Position numbers and translations under genes: made by a program. The notes under the pieces are model-generated. The model saw nothing but the letters and a program-made list of their open reading frames with translations, made no database searches and was not told where the DNA came from. Shown here in pieces: positions 46,491 through 54,339 of a DNA stretch of 64,000 bases. Origin of the DNA: an uncultured Burkholderiales bacterium (GTDB lineage Bacteria; Pseudomonadota; Gammaproteobacteria; Burkholderiales; Burkholderiaceae_C); contig CAISPG010000125.1 in assembly GCA_903887325.1 (NCBI GenBank), forward strand, positions 1-64,000, in the 5' to 3' direction. Position 1 is the stretch's first letter; each line of letters begins with the position of its first letter.

Positions 46491-46724
46491 TTACTTGACG
46501 GCAGGTGCAGTGGCAGCGGCAGCAGGAGCGGCGTCTTTCTTAGCGGCCTTGTGTGCAACTTTGTGCTTTTTCGTTGTATCGGCAGCAGGCTTGGCTGCGG
46601 CAGGAGCCGCAGCAGCTGTGGTTGCAGCCGGGGCAGTGGTAGCCGCAGGCGCAGCAGCGGGGGAAGCAGCAAACGAAGCGGCAGCAAACACAGTGGTGAT
46701 CAACAGAGCAGCAAAATTTTTCAT
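46491..46724 (-). CDS. Ala-rich exported small protein, acid-shock (Asr)-like
   Basis: A 77-residue protein with a signal peptide (MKNFAALLITTVFAAASFA) and a mature part of mostly Ala, Pro, Thr and Lys, with KKHKVAHKAAKKD in the middle. Composition and layout resemble the acid-shock protein Asr of enterobacteria, a periplasmic basic protein. This likeness is compositional and could be misleading in low-complexity sequence. AAAGG 5 bp upstream supports the start. The leader is strongly structured (see 46734-46793), suggesting post-transcriptional control. Confidence 0.7.
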   Translation of the reverse strand: MKNFAALLITTVFAAASFAASPAAAPAATTAPAATTAAAAPAAAKPAADTTKKHKVAHKAAKKDAAPAAAATAPAVK

Positions 46725-46733
46725 GGAATACCT

Positions 46734-46793
46734 TTCAGTGGTTGAGGAAGAAAACCTCCAAAGCCTTGGAGTGATTATTCAACGGCCACTGAA
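46734..46793 (-). promoter_or_regulatory. Structured 5' leader of the Ala-rich protein gene
   Basis: TTCAGTGG (46734-46741) pairs with CCACTGAA (46786-46793) as an outer 8-bp stem, and within it CTCCAA (46756-46761) pairs with TTGGAG (46766-46771) across loop AGCC. On the minus strand the 3' arm of the outer stem ends just before the AAAGG ribosome-binding site, whose first A's it overlaps, so folding could control translation. The pairings are exact; the function is inference. Confidence 0.55.
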
Positions 46794-46801
46794 TACAGGA
46801 A

Positions 46802-46833
46802 GTTGACTGGAATAAATATTTATCTTGGTCAAC
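46802..46833. repeat. 32-bp dyad: GTTGAC-N4-ATAAATATTTAT-N4-GTCAAC
   Basis: Two hexamer arms and a central 12-bp palindrome share one centre (46817.5), giving 24 of 32 exactly symmetric positions; three of the four intervening pairs would be G-U wobbles in RNA. It lies between the desaturase stop and the Ala-rich protein leader. It is probably a regulator site for the latter or an end-of-transcript hairpin for the former. No T-run follows. Confidence 0.75.
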
Positions 46834-46878
46834 CGCAAACGCCTGTTGTCGTTAATGCAAGCCGGACTGGTGGGCTAA

Positions 46879-48090
46879 TTAAACCCGCGCAGCGCGCAAT
46901 TGCATAGAAAAATCGCGCAAGGCCACCACGCCGCTTTGCTCGGCGCGCAAACACCATTGCTGCAAATCCAGCGCCAGCTGCGCCCGGCTGGCGTTCGTGT
47001 TCAGCCACGACTGACGCAGTTCTTCGCGCATGCGCACCATGGTGTCTACATTCGGCAAAGCGTCCCGCGCTTGTTTGAGCAACGCGTGAAATTGCACGGG
47101 TACTTGCACCTCGTCACGGTGCATCCAGCGTTTGGCTGCGCTCAATACCGCGTCGGCCGGTAGTTTGGGTAAAGCCGCGACTTCCTGCTTTAACGCGGTT
47201 TGCAACTGGCGCGCAAAGCCGGCCATAACTTCGTAACGGTTGGTGATCAGCGCTTCCAAGGTTTGTTCATTTGCCACGGCTTGCACTTCAGCGTAATGCA
47301 ACTTGGGCGGCGTCTTTTTGACCGTCGCCAATCCCAGTGTTTCCAAGATGCGTATGTACAACCAGCCGATGTCAAATTCGTAAGGCTTGACCGACAACTT
47401 GGCCGACGTGGGGTAAGTGTGGTGGTTGTTGTGCAGCTCTTCGCCGCCGATGATGATGCCCCAGGGCGAGATGTTGGTGCTGGCGTCCGGCGCTTCGAAA
47501 TTGCGGTAACCCCAGTAATGTCCAAACCCGTTGATCACCCCTGCGGCGGTGACCGGAATCCACAGCATTTGCACTGCCCATACGGTGAGGCCAATGGCAC
47601 CGAACAAAGCCAAGTCGATAACCAGCATCACGCCCACACCTTGCCACGGGAAATACGCATACACATGGTTTTCCAGCCAGTCATTCGGGGTGCCGTGTCC
47701 GTATTTACGCAAGGTTTCGGCGTTGGCGGCCTCGCGCCTATACAACTCTGCCCCTTGCCAAAACACGGTTTTGATCCCCATGACCTGCGGGCTGTGCGGG
47801 TCATCTTCAGATTCGCATTTGGCGTGGTGCTTGCGGTGAATCGCCGCCCAGGATTTGGTGGTCATGCCGGTAGTCAGCCACAGCCAGAGCCGGAAAAAAT
47901 GTGCAGGCAGCCAGTGCAAATCCAGCGAACGGTGGGCTTGGTGGCGGTGCAGGTAAATCGTTACAGAGGCGATGGTGATGTGCGTCATCAACAAAGTAAA
48001 CGCCACCAATTGCCAAGCGCTCAAATGCCAAGTGCCGTAGGCCAGCCAATTGAGCAAGGTATCGAGCCAGGGCCATGCAGGTAACACCAT
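46879..48090 (-). CDS. Fatty acid desaturase (acyl-CoA/acyl-lipid delta-9 type)
   Basis: A 403-residue membrane enzyme that puts a cis double bond into fatty acyl chains using a diiron centre and O2. The three histidine boxes are HRHQAH (48-53), HRKHH (85-89) and HNNHH (220-224). Four hydrophobic segments surround them. The C-terminal 130 residues are helical and polar, longer than in minimal desaturases, and their role is unclear. It is on the minus strand, 77 bp downstream of rsmB-like gene start region boundaries and apparently transcribed alone. Confidence 0.9.
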   Translation of the reverse strand: MVLPAWPWLDTLLNWLAYGTWHLSAWQLVAFTLLMTHITIASVTIYLHRHQAHRSLDLHWLPAHFFRLWLWLTTGMTTKSWAAIHRKHHAKCESEDDPHSPQVMGIKTVFWQGAELYRREAANAETLRKYGHGTPNDWLENHVYAYFPWQGVGVMLVIDLALFGAIGLTVWAVQMLWIPVTAAGVINGFGHYWGYRNFEAPDASTNISPWGIIIGGEELHNNHHTYPTSAKLSVKPYEFDIGWLYIRILETLGLATVKKTPPKLHYAEVQAVANEQTLEALITNRYEVMAGFARQLQTALKQEVAALPKLPADAVLSAAKRWMHRDEVQVPVQFHALLKQARDALPNVDTMVRMREELRQSWLNTNASRAQLALDLQQWCLRAEQSGVVALRDFSMQLRAARV

Positions 48091-48134
48091 ATGTATCCTT
48101 AGAAATTCAGAATGCGATGAATTTTAAAACCGGC

Positions 48135-49454
48135 TCATGACAAAGTCCAAGCCGCTGCAAAGAACCCATCGGTGGCGTGCAGATGCGGCCACAGACGCAA
48201 ATACAAACCGTCTGGTGTGCACAAACTGTCAGCCTGCGCTACGCCGTCGGCGGCCAGCAGTTCGTTGACCGGCAGCGGCTTGAACTGCGGATGCGCTGCG
48301 CTGAACGCCTCGGCAATCATTTCGTTTTCTTCGCGCAGCAAACTGCAAGTGGCATAGACCAGCCGACCGCCGGGTTTGAGTAAGCGCGCTGCCGCGGCCA
48401 GGATGGCCGTTTGTTTGACCGATAACTCGGCCACAGCTTCAGGTGTTTGTCGCCATTTCAAATCCGGGTTGCGCCGCAAGGTGCCAAGCCCCGTGCAAGG
48501 TGCATCGACCAGCACCCGATCCATCTTGCCGCGCAAGCGCTTGATGCGGTCGTCGCGCTCGTGCGCAATCGCCACCGGGTGGATATTGGACAAACCACTG
48601 CGCGCCAGGCGCGGCTTGAGCGCGTCTAAGCGATGCGCCGAGGTGTCAAACGCGTACAAGCGACCGGTGTTGCGCATGCTCGCGCCCAGCGCCAGGGTTT
48701 TGCCACCGGCTCCGGCACAAAAATCGGCAACCATTTCGCCGCGCTTGGCATCCACCAACAGCGCCAGCAATTGCGAGCCCTCGTCCTGCACTTCGATATG
48801 GCCTTGCTCGAATAAAGCCAGTTTGCTGAGGTTGGGCTTGGCTGGCATGCGCAAGCCCCAGGGCGAAAACGGTGTGTCGTAGGCCTGAATGCCGCTGGCT
48901 TTGAGTAGCGCCAGCACGTCGGGGCGCTTGGCCAGCAAGGTGTTGACCCGCACATCGAGTCCGGCGGTCTGCTGCAAACTTTCCACCAGCGGCCAGAAGT
49001 TGTCGCCGAGTTGCGCTTCGAGCGCTTCTGCCAGCCAAGGCGGCAGATTGTGTTTATGCGGGGCGAGAAAATCGTCTTCGGTGGCAGCGTCGCAGTCGCT
49101 TAGCCACTTGAACTCCATCTCGCTCATGGCGGCTTTCATGAAGCCCCGGTCGCCGTGTTTAAGTTGTGGTTGCTGTTGCCGGGCTTGCGCATCCAAGTGC
49201 GCGGCCCAGCCCAGAATGGCCAAGCGGCGCTCGCGCACGCCGGTGCCGGATTTGGCCAAGTGTTCGAAGCGCAGCTTTTGCCGCAGCACGTTGTAAACAG
49301 TTTCGGCCAGCACGCTGCGCTCGCGCGGGCCCAGGTCCATGGTCTTGCGTTGGTCTCGAAAATACTTGGACACCACGCTGTCGGCGGGGTGTTCAAAACG
49401 TAACAAGAGGCGGGTGAGTTCGGTACAGGCGTCGAGCAGGGCTTTTGGGTGCAT
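48135..49454 (-). CDS. rsmB: RsmB-like rRNA (cytosine-5) methyltransferase
   Basis: A 439-residue SAM enzyme of the NOL1/NOP2/Sun group. DFCAGAGGKTLALG is the SAM motif, DAPCTGLGTLRRNPDLKW near 316 holds one catalytic Cys, and YATCSLL near 368 the other. The N-terminal region lacks a clear complete NusB-like domain of E. coli RsmB, so assignment to position 967 of 16S rRNA is tentative; another m5C rRNA target is possible. It is single on the minus strand. Confidence 0.82.
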   Translation of the reverse strand: MHPKALLDACTELTRLLLRFEHPADSVVSKYFRDQRKTMDLGPRERSVLAETVYNVLRQKLRFEHLAKSGTGVRERRLAILGWAAHLDAQARQQQPQLKHGDRGFMKAAMSEMEFKWLSDCDAATEDDFLAPHKHNLPPWLAEALEAQLGDNFWPLVESLQQTAGLDVRVNTLLAKRPDVLALLKASGIQAYDTPFSPWGLRMPAKPNLSKLALFEQGHIEVQDEGSQLLALLVDAKRGEMVADFCAGAGGKTLALGASMRNTGRLYAFDTSAHRLDALKPRLARSGLSNIHPVAIAHERDDRIKRLRGKMDRVLVDAPCTGLGTLRRNPDLKWRQTPEAVAELSVKQTAILAAAARLLKPGGRLVYATCSLLREENEMIAEAFSAAHPQFKPLPVNELLAADGVAQADSLCTPDGLYLRLWPHLHATDGFFAAAWTLS

Positions 49455-49553
49455 ACGGCTATTGTCCCACCTTGACCCACTGAAAACCTAAAAGCCCCAA
49501 CAGATTGCCAAACAGCAAGTCCGTCAAAACAATCAAGCAAACACCCCCGCCGT

Positions 49554-50648
49554 CTACTGCATCTGCGCCGACACCTGGCCCAAATGGTGCAAGCTGTCGC
49601 CGAATGTCATTTCCATTTGCGTCAAACGCTTAAAGTAATGGCTGACGATGTATTCATCGGTCACGCCAATGCCGCCGTGCAATTGCACCGCTTCCTGACC
49701 GACATGGCGGGTGGACCTGCCCATTTGCAATTTGGCACGTGACAGCGCGAGGCTGCGCTCGTCGGCAGGCGCATTGAGTTTGAGCGTGGCGTAATAGCTC
49801 ATGGAGCGGCCCAACTCGAGTTGCATTTTCATGTCGGCAGCACGGTGTTGCAGTGCCTGAAACGCGGCGATGGGAACACCAAATTGCTTGCGGGTGTTCA
49901 TGTATTCGGCGGTGATGGCCAATGTTTTTTCCATCAAGCCCACAGATTCGGCGCACAGCGCGGCAATGCCCACATCCACACCCAGTTGCAAGGCTGCCAA
50001 GCCTTGCAAAGACAGCAACTCAGCCGGGGCGTTTTTCAGCACCAACTCGCTCATGCGGCTGCCGTCCTGTGCGTGGTAACTGCGGCTGGTGTCACTGGTA
50101 TCGCTGCGTTCCACCAACAACATGGCGAGTTGCCCTTGGTACATGGCCGGCACCAAAAACGCATGCGCATGGTCACCGGCGGCAACCAAACTTTTGTGGC
50201 CGCTGACATGCCAGACACCGTTGTTTTCAGTGGCGGTGGTGTGGCAGTGTTCCAAGTGGTAGCGCAGGCCGCGTTCCTGCTGCGCCAGCACCATCGGGGC
50301 TTCACCACTGGCAATGCGCGGCAGCCAAGCCTGCTTCAATGCTTCCGGCGCAAAACCTTGCAGCACTGCGCTGCTGATCCAGGCGTGTGCCAGCGGTTCC
50401 AGCAACATGCCGCGACCCAACTCTTCCATGACCACCATGCCTTCGACCGGGCCCATGGCCATGCCGCCGTAAGCGTCTTGCACATACAAACCGGTGAGGC
50501 CCAGTTCTGCCAAAGCTTGGTACACAGAAGCAGAAAACCCGCCCTCAGCCACGATGCGGCAGTGTTCATCAAAGCTGTAAGCCTTGTCCACCCATTTACG
50601 TACCGCGTCGCGCAATTGCTCTTGTTCGTCAGAAAAATCGAAGTCCAT
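49554..50648 (-). CDS. Acyl-CoA dehydrogenase, small partner (PimD-like)
   Basis: A 364-residue flavoprotein dehydrogenase. The N-terminal MDFDFSDEQEQLRDAVRKWV and C-terminal QLHGGIGVTDEYIVSHYFKR match the family; the latter includes the FAD-binding QxxGGxG. It is encoded 18 bp after another acyl-CoA dehydrogenase gene, and such pairs act as heteromeric pimeloyl-CoA or steroid side-chain dehydrogenases. The usual catalytic Glu position is not certain, so this member may be the supporting subunit. Confidence 0.87.
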   Translation of the reverse strand: MDFDFSDEQEQLRDAVRKWVDKAYSFDEHCRIVAEGGFSASVYQALAELGLTGLYVQDAYGGMAMGPVEGMVVMEELGRGMLLEPLAHAWISSAVLQGFAPEALKQAWLPRIASGEAPMVLAQQERGLRYHLEHCHTTATENNGVWHVSGHKSLVAAGDHAHAFLVPAMYQGQLAMLLVERSDTSDTSRSYHAQDGSRMSELVLKNAPAELLSLQGLAALQLGVDVGIAALCAESVGLMEKTLAITAEYMNTRKQFGVPIAAFQALQHRAADMKMQLELGRSMSYYATLKLNAPADERSLALSRAKLQMGRSTRHVGQEAVQLHGGIGVTDEYIVSHYFKRLTQMEMTFGDSLHHLGQVSAQMQ

Positions 50649-50666
50649 GGTGTTCCTTGTGTGTGT

Positions 50667-51845
50667 TCAGCCGAGCACGGTTTTGGCGACGATGTTGCGT
50701 TGCACTTCGTTGGAGCCGCCGTAAATCGTGGTTTTGCGCATATTGAAATAGGTGGAGGCCAGCGGCGCACAATGCGCTGCGCCCACATGGTCGCCTTGCC
50801 AACCCGCGTCCATGGCTTCGAAAATAAACGGCAGGCTGAAAGGCCCGGCGGCCAGCATCATGAGTTCGCTGTAACGCTGTTGAATTTCCGAGCCGCGTAT
50901 CTTCAGCAAGCCTGCAATGTCCAGCGATTGCTTGCCGGATTTCTCGGCACTCAGCACGCGCAACACCATCATTTCTAAAGCGATGATGTCCACTTCCAGC
51001 TTAGCGATTTCATCGCGGAAACGCATGTCGTCGTACACGCCTTCTGCTTTGGCGATGCGCTTTAAGCGCTCGAGTTCGCGCTTGGCGCGGTTCACATCGG
51101 CGATGTTGGTGCGCTCGTGCGCCAGCAGGTATTTGGCGTAATCCCAGCCTTTGTTTTCCTGGCCGATCAGGTTCTCGGCGGGCACTTCCACGTTGTCAAA
51201 CCAGACTTCATTGACCTCGCATTCGCCGTCCAGCAACTTGATGGGGCGCACGCTGACGCCCGGCGACTTCATGTCGATCAACAAAAACGAAATGCCGGTT
51301 TGCGGCTTGCCTTCGGTGCTGGTGCGCACCAGACAAAAAATCCATTCGCCGAACTGGCCTAAAGTGGTCCAGGTTTTTTGGCCGTTGACGATGAATTTGT
51401 CGCCAACGCGTTCAGCGCGTGTTTTCAATGAAGCGAGGTCTGAGCCCGAACCGGGTTCGCTGTAACCCTGGCTCCACCAGACTTTGCCGCTGGCGATGCC
51501 GGGTAAAAAACGTTGCTGCTGCTCGGCGTTGCCAAACGCCATGATGACGGGTGCCACCATGACCGGGCCGAAAGGTATGACGCGCGGCGCACCGGCCAAA
51601 GCGCATTCTTCTTCGAACAAATGCTTTTGCACCGCATTCCAGCCCGGACCGCCGAATTCTTTGGGCCAGCCGTAACCCAGCCAGCCTTTGACGCCCAAAA
51701 TCAGCGCCCACGCTTGCATATCGTCGCGTGTCAGGCGCTGGGCGTTATGTACTTTGTGTGAAATCGCTTCGGGCAAATGGGCTTTCACCCAGGCGCGCAC
51801 TTCTTCGCGAAATACCTGTTCTTCAGGCGTGAATGCCAAATCCAT
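50667..51845 (-). CDS. Acyl-CoA dehydrogenase, large partner (PimC-like)
   Basis: A 392-residue FAD enzyme that introduces the alpha-beta double bond in an acyl-CoA. Seen are YSEPGSGSDLASLKTRA (substrate/FAD loop), KTWTTLGQFGEWIFCLVRT and the C-terminal YGGSNEVQRNIVAKTVLG. ATG 51845 has GGAGA upstream; translation further upstream does not resemble the family. With the small partner it likely forms an alpha2beta2 enzyme. In Burkholderiales such pairs belong to dicarboxylic or aromatic acid degradation. Confidence 0.9.
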   Translation of the reverse strand: MDLAFTPEEQVFREEVRAWVKAHLPEAISHKVHNAQRLTRDDMQAWALILGVKGWLGYGWPKEFGGPGWNAVQKHLFEEECALAGAPRVIPFGPVMVAPVIMAFGNAEQQQRFLPGIASGKVWWSQGYSEPGSGSDLASLKTRAERVGDKFIVNGQKTWTTLGQFGEWIFCLVRTSTEGKPQTGISFLLIDMKSPGVSVRPIKLLDGECEVNEVWFDNVEVPAENLIGQENKGWDYAKYLLAHERTNIADVNRAKRELERLKRIAKAEGVYDDMRFRDEIAKLEVDIIALEMMVLRVLSAEKSGKQSLDIAGLLKIRGSEIQQRYSELMMLAAGPFSLPFIFEAMDAGWQGDHVGAAHCAPLASTYFNMRKTTIYGGSNEVQRNIVAKTVLG

Positions 51846-51962
51846 ATGAATTCTCCGTGGGCCCTGTGGCAACTGTGATTGAGCAAATACGTGTTTTAGC
51901 ACGACCGTGCGATTTTGCCCGAAAGCCGGGAACAAGCTGCCGCAGTCGTCATAATGGCCCGA

Positions 51963-52559
51963 ATGAAAAACATCGTGATTCTGATTTCCGGCGGCGGCTC
52001 GAATATGTTGGCTATTGCCCGCGCCGCCAAGCTGGGCCACTGGGAAACAAAGTTGAATACACGGGTAGCCGCCATCATCAGCAACCGCCCCGATGCACGT
52101 GGTTTGACACTGGCCGCAGACATGGGTTTGACCACACAAGTGGTAGACCACACCGCGTTTGCCGACCGCCCTGACCCACGCACCGCTTTTGACGATGTGT
52201 TGCGTCAAACCATAGACAGCTATGAACCATCGCTGGTGGTGCTGGCCGGATTCATGCGCATACTGACACCGGGTTTTGTGGTGCACTATGAGGGCCGCTT
52301 ACTCAATATTCACCCGTCCTTGTTGCCCGCATTTCCGGGGCTTCATACACACCAACGCGCCATAGACGCAGGCTGCCGTTTTGCCGGTGCCACCGTCCAC
52401 CAAGTGACTGCCGAGTTGGACCACGGCCCGATATTGGCGCAAGCGGTGGTGCCGGTGTTGCCGGATGACAGCGCCGACAGCTTGGCCGCGCGCGTGCTCA
52501 CGCAAGAGCATGTGATGTATCCGCTGGCGATTGAAGCGTTTTTAAAAGCCTTAGCTTGA
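51963..52559 (+). CDS. purN: Phosphoribosylglycinamide formyltransferase
   Basis: Transfers a formyl group from 10-formyl-THF to GAR in purine synthesis; 198 residues. The GGGSN motif (10-14) binds phosphate. HPSLLPAFPG near 117 holds the catalytic His, and GATVHQVTAELDHGPI holds the catalytic Asp. ATG 51963 is used; ATG 51954 is also in frame. No Shine-Dalgarno is seen; a CATAAT hexamer (51948-51953) ends 9 bp before the start, again compatible with a leaderless mRNA. It is divergent from the acyl-CoA dehydrogenase pair. Confidence 0.95.
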   Translation: MKNIVILISGGGSNMLAIARAAKLGHWETKLNTRVAAIISNRPDARGLTLAADMGLTTQVVDHTAFADRPDPRTAFDDVLRQTIDSYEPSLVVLAGFMRILTPGFVVHYEGRLLNIHPSLLPAFPGLHTHQRAIDAGCRFAGATVHQVTAELDHGPILAQAVVPVLPDDSADSLAARVLTQEHVMYPLAIEAFLKALA

Positions 52560-52580
52560 ACTGTTGAGCGAAGCAGAAAA

Positions 52581-52609
52581 ACGGTAAATCCGGCAATTTG
52601 CCGTACACT
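52581..52609 (+). promoter_or_regulatory. Palindromic operator and -10 box of the DUF1778/GNAT operon
   Basis: CGGCAATTTGCCG (52591-52603) is a perfect 6-1-6 inverted repeat, nested in a wider repeat ACGGTAAAT (52581-52589)/ATTTGCCGT (52596-52604) with one mismatch. It directly abuts TACACT (52604-52609), a plausible -10. This position suits repression by the DUF1778 antitoxin. No consensus -35 is seen. Confidence 0.55.
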
Positions 52610-52635
52610 AAATCTTCTCTCATCGCAAATTCCCC

Positions 52636-52926
52636 ATGGCTACTTTGAACACCCCTACAGCGACAGCACGACTTGAAGCCCGCATCAGCGTTGACTTGCA
52701 CGCCAGCCTCAAACGCGCGGCCGAGTTGCAAGGCCGGACCATGAGCGACTTTGTCATCTCGGCGGTTCAGGAAGCGGCGCGGCTCGCCATAGAACAAGCT
52801 GATTCGGTGAAGCTGTCTGCGCAAGACCAGCAAGCATTCGCCAACGCATTGATCAAACCGGCCAAACCCAGTGCCGCCATGAAGCGCGCCTTTGACCGCC
52901 GCAGCCGGTTGCTGGTGAATGAATGA
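52636..52926 (+). CDS. DUF1778 (TacA-like) antitoxin
   Basis: A 96-residue ribbon-helix-helix protein: TARLEARISVDLHASLKRAA forms the DNA-binding strand and first helix, and FVISAVQEAARLAIEQ the second. The C-terminal part (LSAQDQQAFANALIKPAKPS) would block the acetyltransferase toxin. It overlaps the next gene by 4 bp. The pair TacA/TacT is known to control translation by acetylating aminoacyl-tRNA. It likely represses its own promoter. Confidence 0.9.
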   Translation: MATLNTPTATARLEARISVDLHASLKRAAELQGRTMSDFVISAVQEAARLAIEQADSVKLSAQDQQAFANALIKPAKPSAAMKRAFDRRSRLLVNE

Positions 52927-53426
52927 GCGCTGCGTTTCGCGTCAGCAGGCTGACACCGCAAACCAACAGGGATAACTTCCATAGCGGCTCATCTGCACTT
53001 GACAGGTATTTCCACAGCCAAGTCACGCAAGACATTAAACGCAACATCACCGCCTGCTTTATTGCCAGCACAGATGAAGGCCGGGTGGCTGCGTTTTACA
53101 CACTGGCGTCGGCCAGCATACTTTTGAACGATTTACCGCCGGACATCACGCGCAAACTGCCGCGCTACCCCAGTGTGCCCGCTGTGCGCATGGGCAGGTT
53201 GGCGGTAGACCAGTCTTTTCAAGGACAAGGTTTGGGCGGGGCCATGCTGGCAGACGCACTGCAACGCTGTGTTGCAGCTGAGATTGCGGCCTATGCCTTG
53301 CTGGTGGATGCCAAGGACACACAGGCCGCTGAGTTTTACGCACACCATGGTTTTATCGCACTGCCTCAACAAGCATTGACCTTGTTTCTGCCCTTAGCCT
53401 CTGTGCAAACACTGACCCGTTCCTAA
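52923..53426 (+). CDS. GNAT toxin (TacT/AtaT-like acetyltransferase)
   Basis: A 167-residue GNAT-fold protein. The acetyl-CoA motif is RLAVDQSFQGQGLGG (92-106), and Tyr139 in AEFYAHHGF corresponds to the catalytic Tyr of TacT-type toxins. LDRYFHSQVTQDIKRN near 26-41 is the family signature helix. It would acetylate the amino group of charged tRNA and stop translation unless bound by the antitoxin. The gene appears intact and coupled to the antitoxin. Confidence 0.9.
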   Translation: MSAAFRVSRLTPQTNRDNFHSGSSALDRYFHSQVTQDIKRNITACFIASTDEGRVAAFYTLASASILLNDLPPDITRKLPRYPSVPAVRMGRLAVDQSFQGQGLGGAMLADALQRCVAAEIAAYALLVDAKDTQAAEFYAHHGFIALPQQALTLFLPLASVQTLTRS

Positions 53427-53439
53427 ATGAAAGTACACC

Positions 53440-53679
53440 ATGTCTGACAGCGACCTGCCGCCCTTGCCAACACTGTCCGCCGGGCGCTACAGGCATTACA
53501 AAAAACTGGACTACGAGGTCTTAGGCGTGGTGCGCCACAGCGAAACGCTGGAGCCGCTGGTGCTTTACAAAGCGCTGTATGGTGAACAAGGGCTGTGGGT
53601 CAGGCCGTTTGCCATGTTCACCGAAGAGGTGGTGGTGGATGGGGTGCGCAGGCCCAGATTTGAAAAGCTCAACAACTGA
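53440..53679 (+). CDS. DUF1653 domain protein
   Basis: A 79-residue protein that is essentially one DUF1653 domain: GRYRHYKKLDYEVLGVVRHS, then LVLYKALYGEQGLWVRP and the final RPRFEKL. The fold is SH3-like and its function is not known. It follows the TA pair by 13 bp and may be co-transcribed, but it is also common as a stand-alone gene, so a role in the TA system is not implied. Confidence 0.85.
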   Translation: MSDSDLPPLPTLSAGRYRHYKKLDYEVLGVVRHSETLEPLVLYKALYGEQGLWVRPFAMFTEEVVVDGVRRPRFEKLNN

Positions 53680-53688
53680 GTTATTTTT

Positions 53689-54249
53689 TTAAGCAGCCAA
53701 CCTGGAATTGCGCGGCAAATGCGCCATCAAAAATTCCATCTGGTCGGCCAGAATGCGGCGGTTGCGCAAAATAAAGTCTTCCCACAGCGTTGGCACATAA
53801 GGCGTGTAGAGCAGCGGCATGCGCGCCTGCTCGGGCGTGCGGTTGGCTTTGCGGTGGTTGCAGGTCTGACAAGCGGTGACCACGTTCATCCAAGTGTCCT
53901 GGCCGTGCTGGCCGAAGGGGATGATGTGTTCGCGGGTCAAATCGGTTTCGTGGAAATCGTCGCCGCAGTAAGCGCACAGGTTGCGATCGCGGGCGAAGAG
54001 TTTGCTGTTGGTCAATCCCGGTTTCAAATCGAAGGGGTTGATGCGCGGCACGCCTTTGGTGCCAATGATGCTGTTGATGACGATTTTGGACTGAACGCCG
54101 GTGACAGCGTTGTAGCCGCCTCGGTAAACCGCGACTTCGGCTCCGGCTTCCCAGCGCACCTCGCCCGCCGCGTAATGCGTGACGGCTTGTTCGAGCGATA
54201 TCCAGGATTGCGGTAACCCTTGGGCAGACAGCTTCAAGACCTTCAACAT
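53689..54249 (-). CDS. HNH endonuclease
   Basis: A 186-residue nuclease-like protein. The HNH finger has zinc Cys92, Cys95 (CAYC) and Cys127, Cys130 (CQTC), catalytic His108 (TREHIIPF) and Asn122 (TWMNVV), with His132 following. GGAGGTGA is an excellent ribosome site for ATG 54249. Such stand-alone HNH proteins of Burkholderiales have no known target; they can be restriction, repair or RNA-processing nucleases. It is convergent with DUF1653 and divergent from ribF. Confidence 0.85.
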   Translation of the reverse strand: MLKVLKLSAQGLPQSWISLEQAVTHYAAGEVRWEAGAEVAVYRGGYNAVTGVQSKIVINSIIGTKGVPRINPFDLKPGLTNSKLFARDRNLCAYCGDDFHETDLTREHIIPFGQHGQDTWMNVVTACQTCNHRKANRTPEQARMPLLYTPYVPTLWEDFILRNRRILADQMEFLMAHLPRNSRLAA

Positions 54250-54339
54250 TCACCTCCAATGAGATAAGCGAGCACTGACGTCAATCCATGACAATATACC
54301 TTGTTTCCAAGACGGTACTTTGACGACACCTCGCCACAC

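Noticed and set aside
52564..52590. TTGAGC with TAAATC as a promoter for the DUF1778 gene
   Set aside because: The spacing is 15 bp and the -10 match is poor; the TACACT next to the palindrome fits better.
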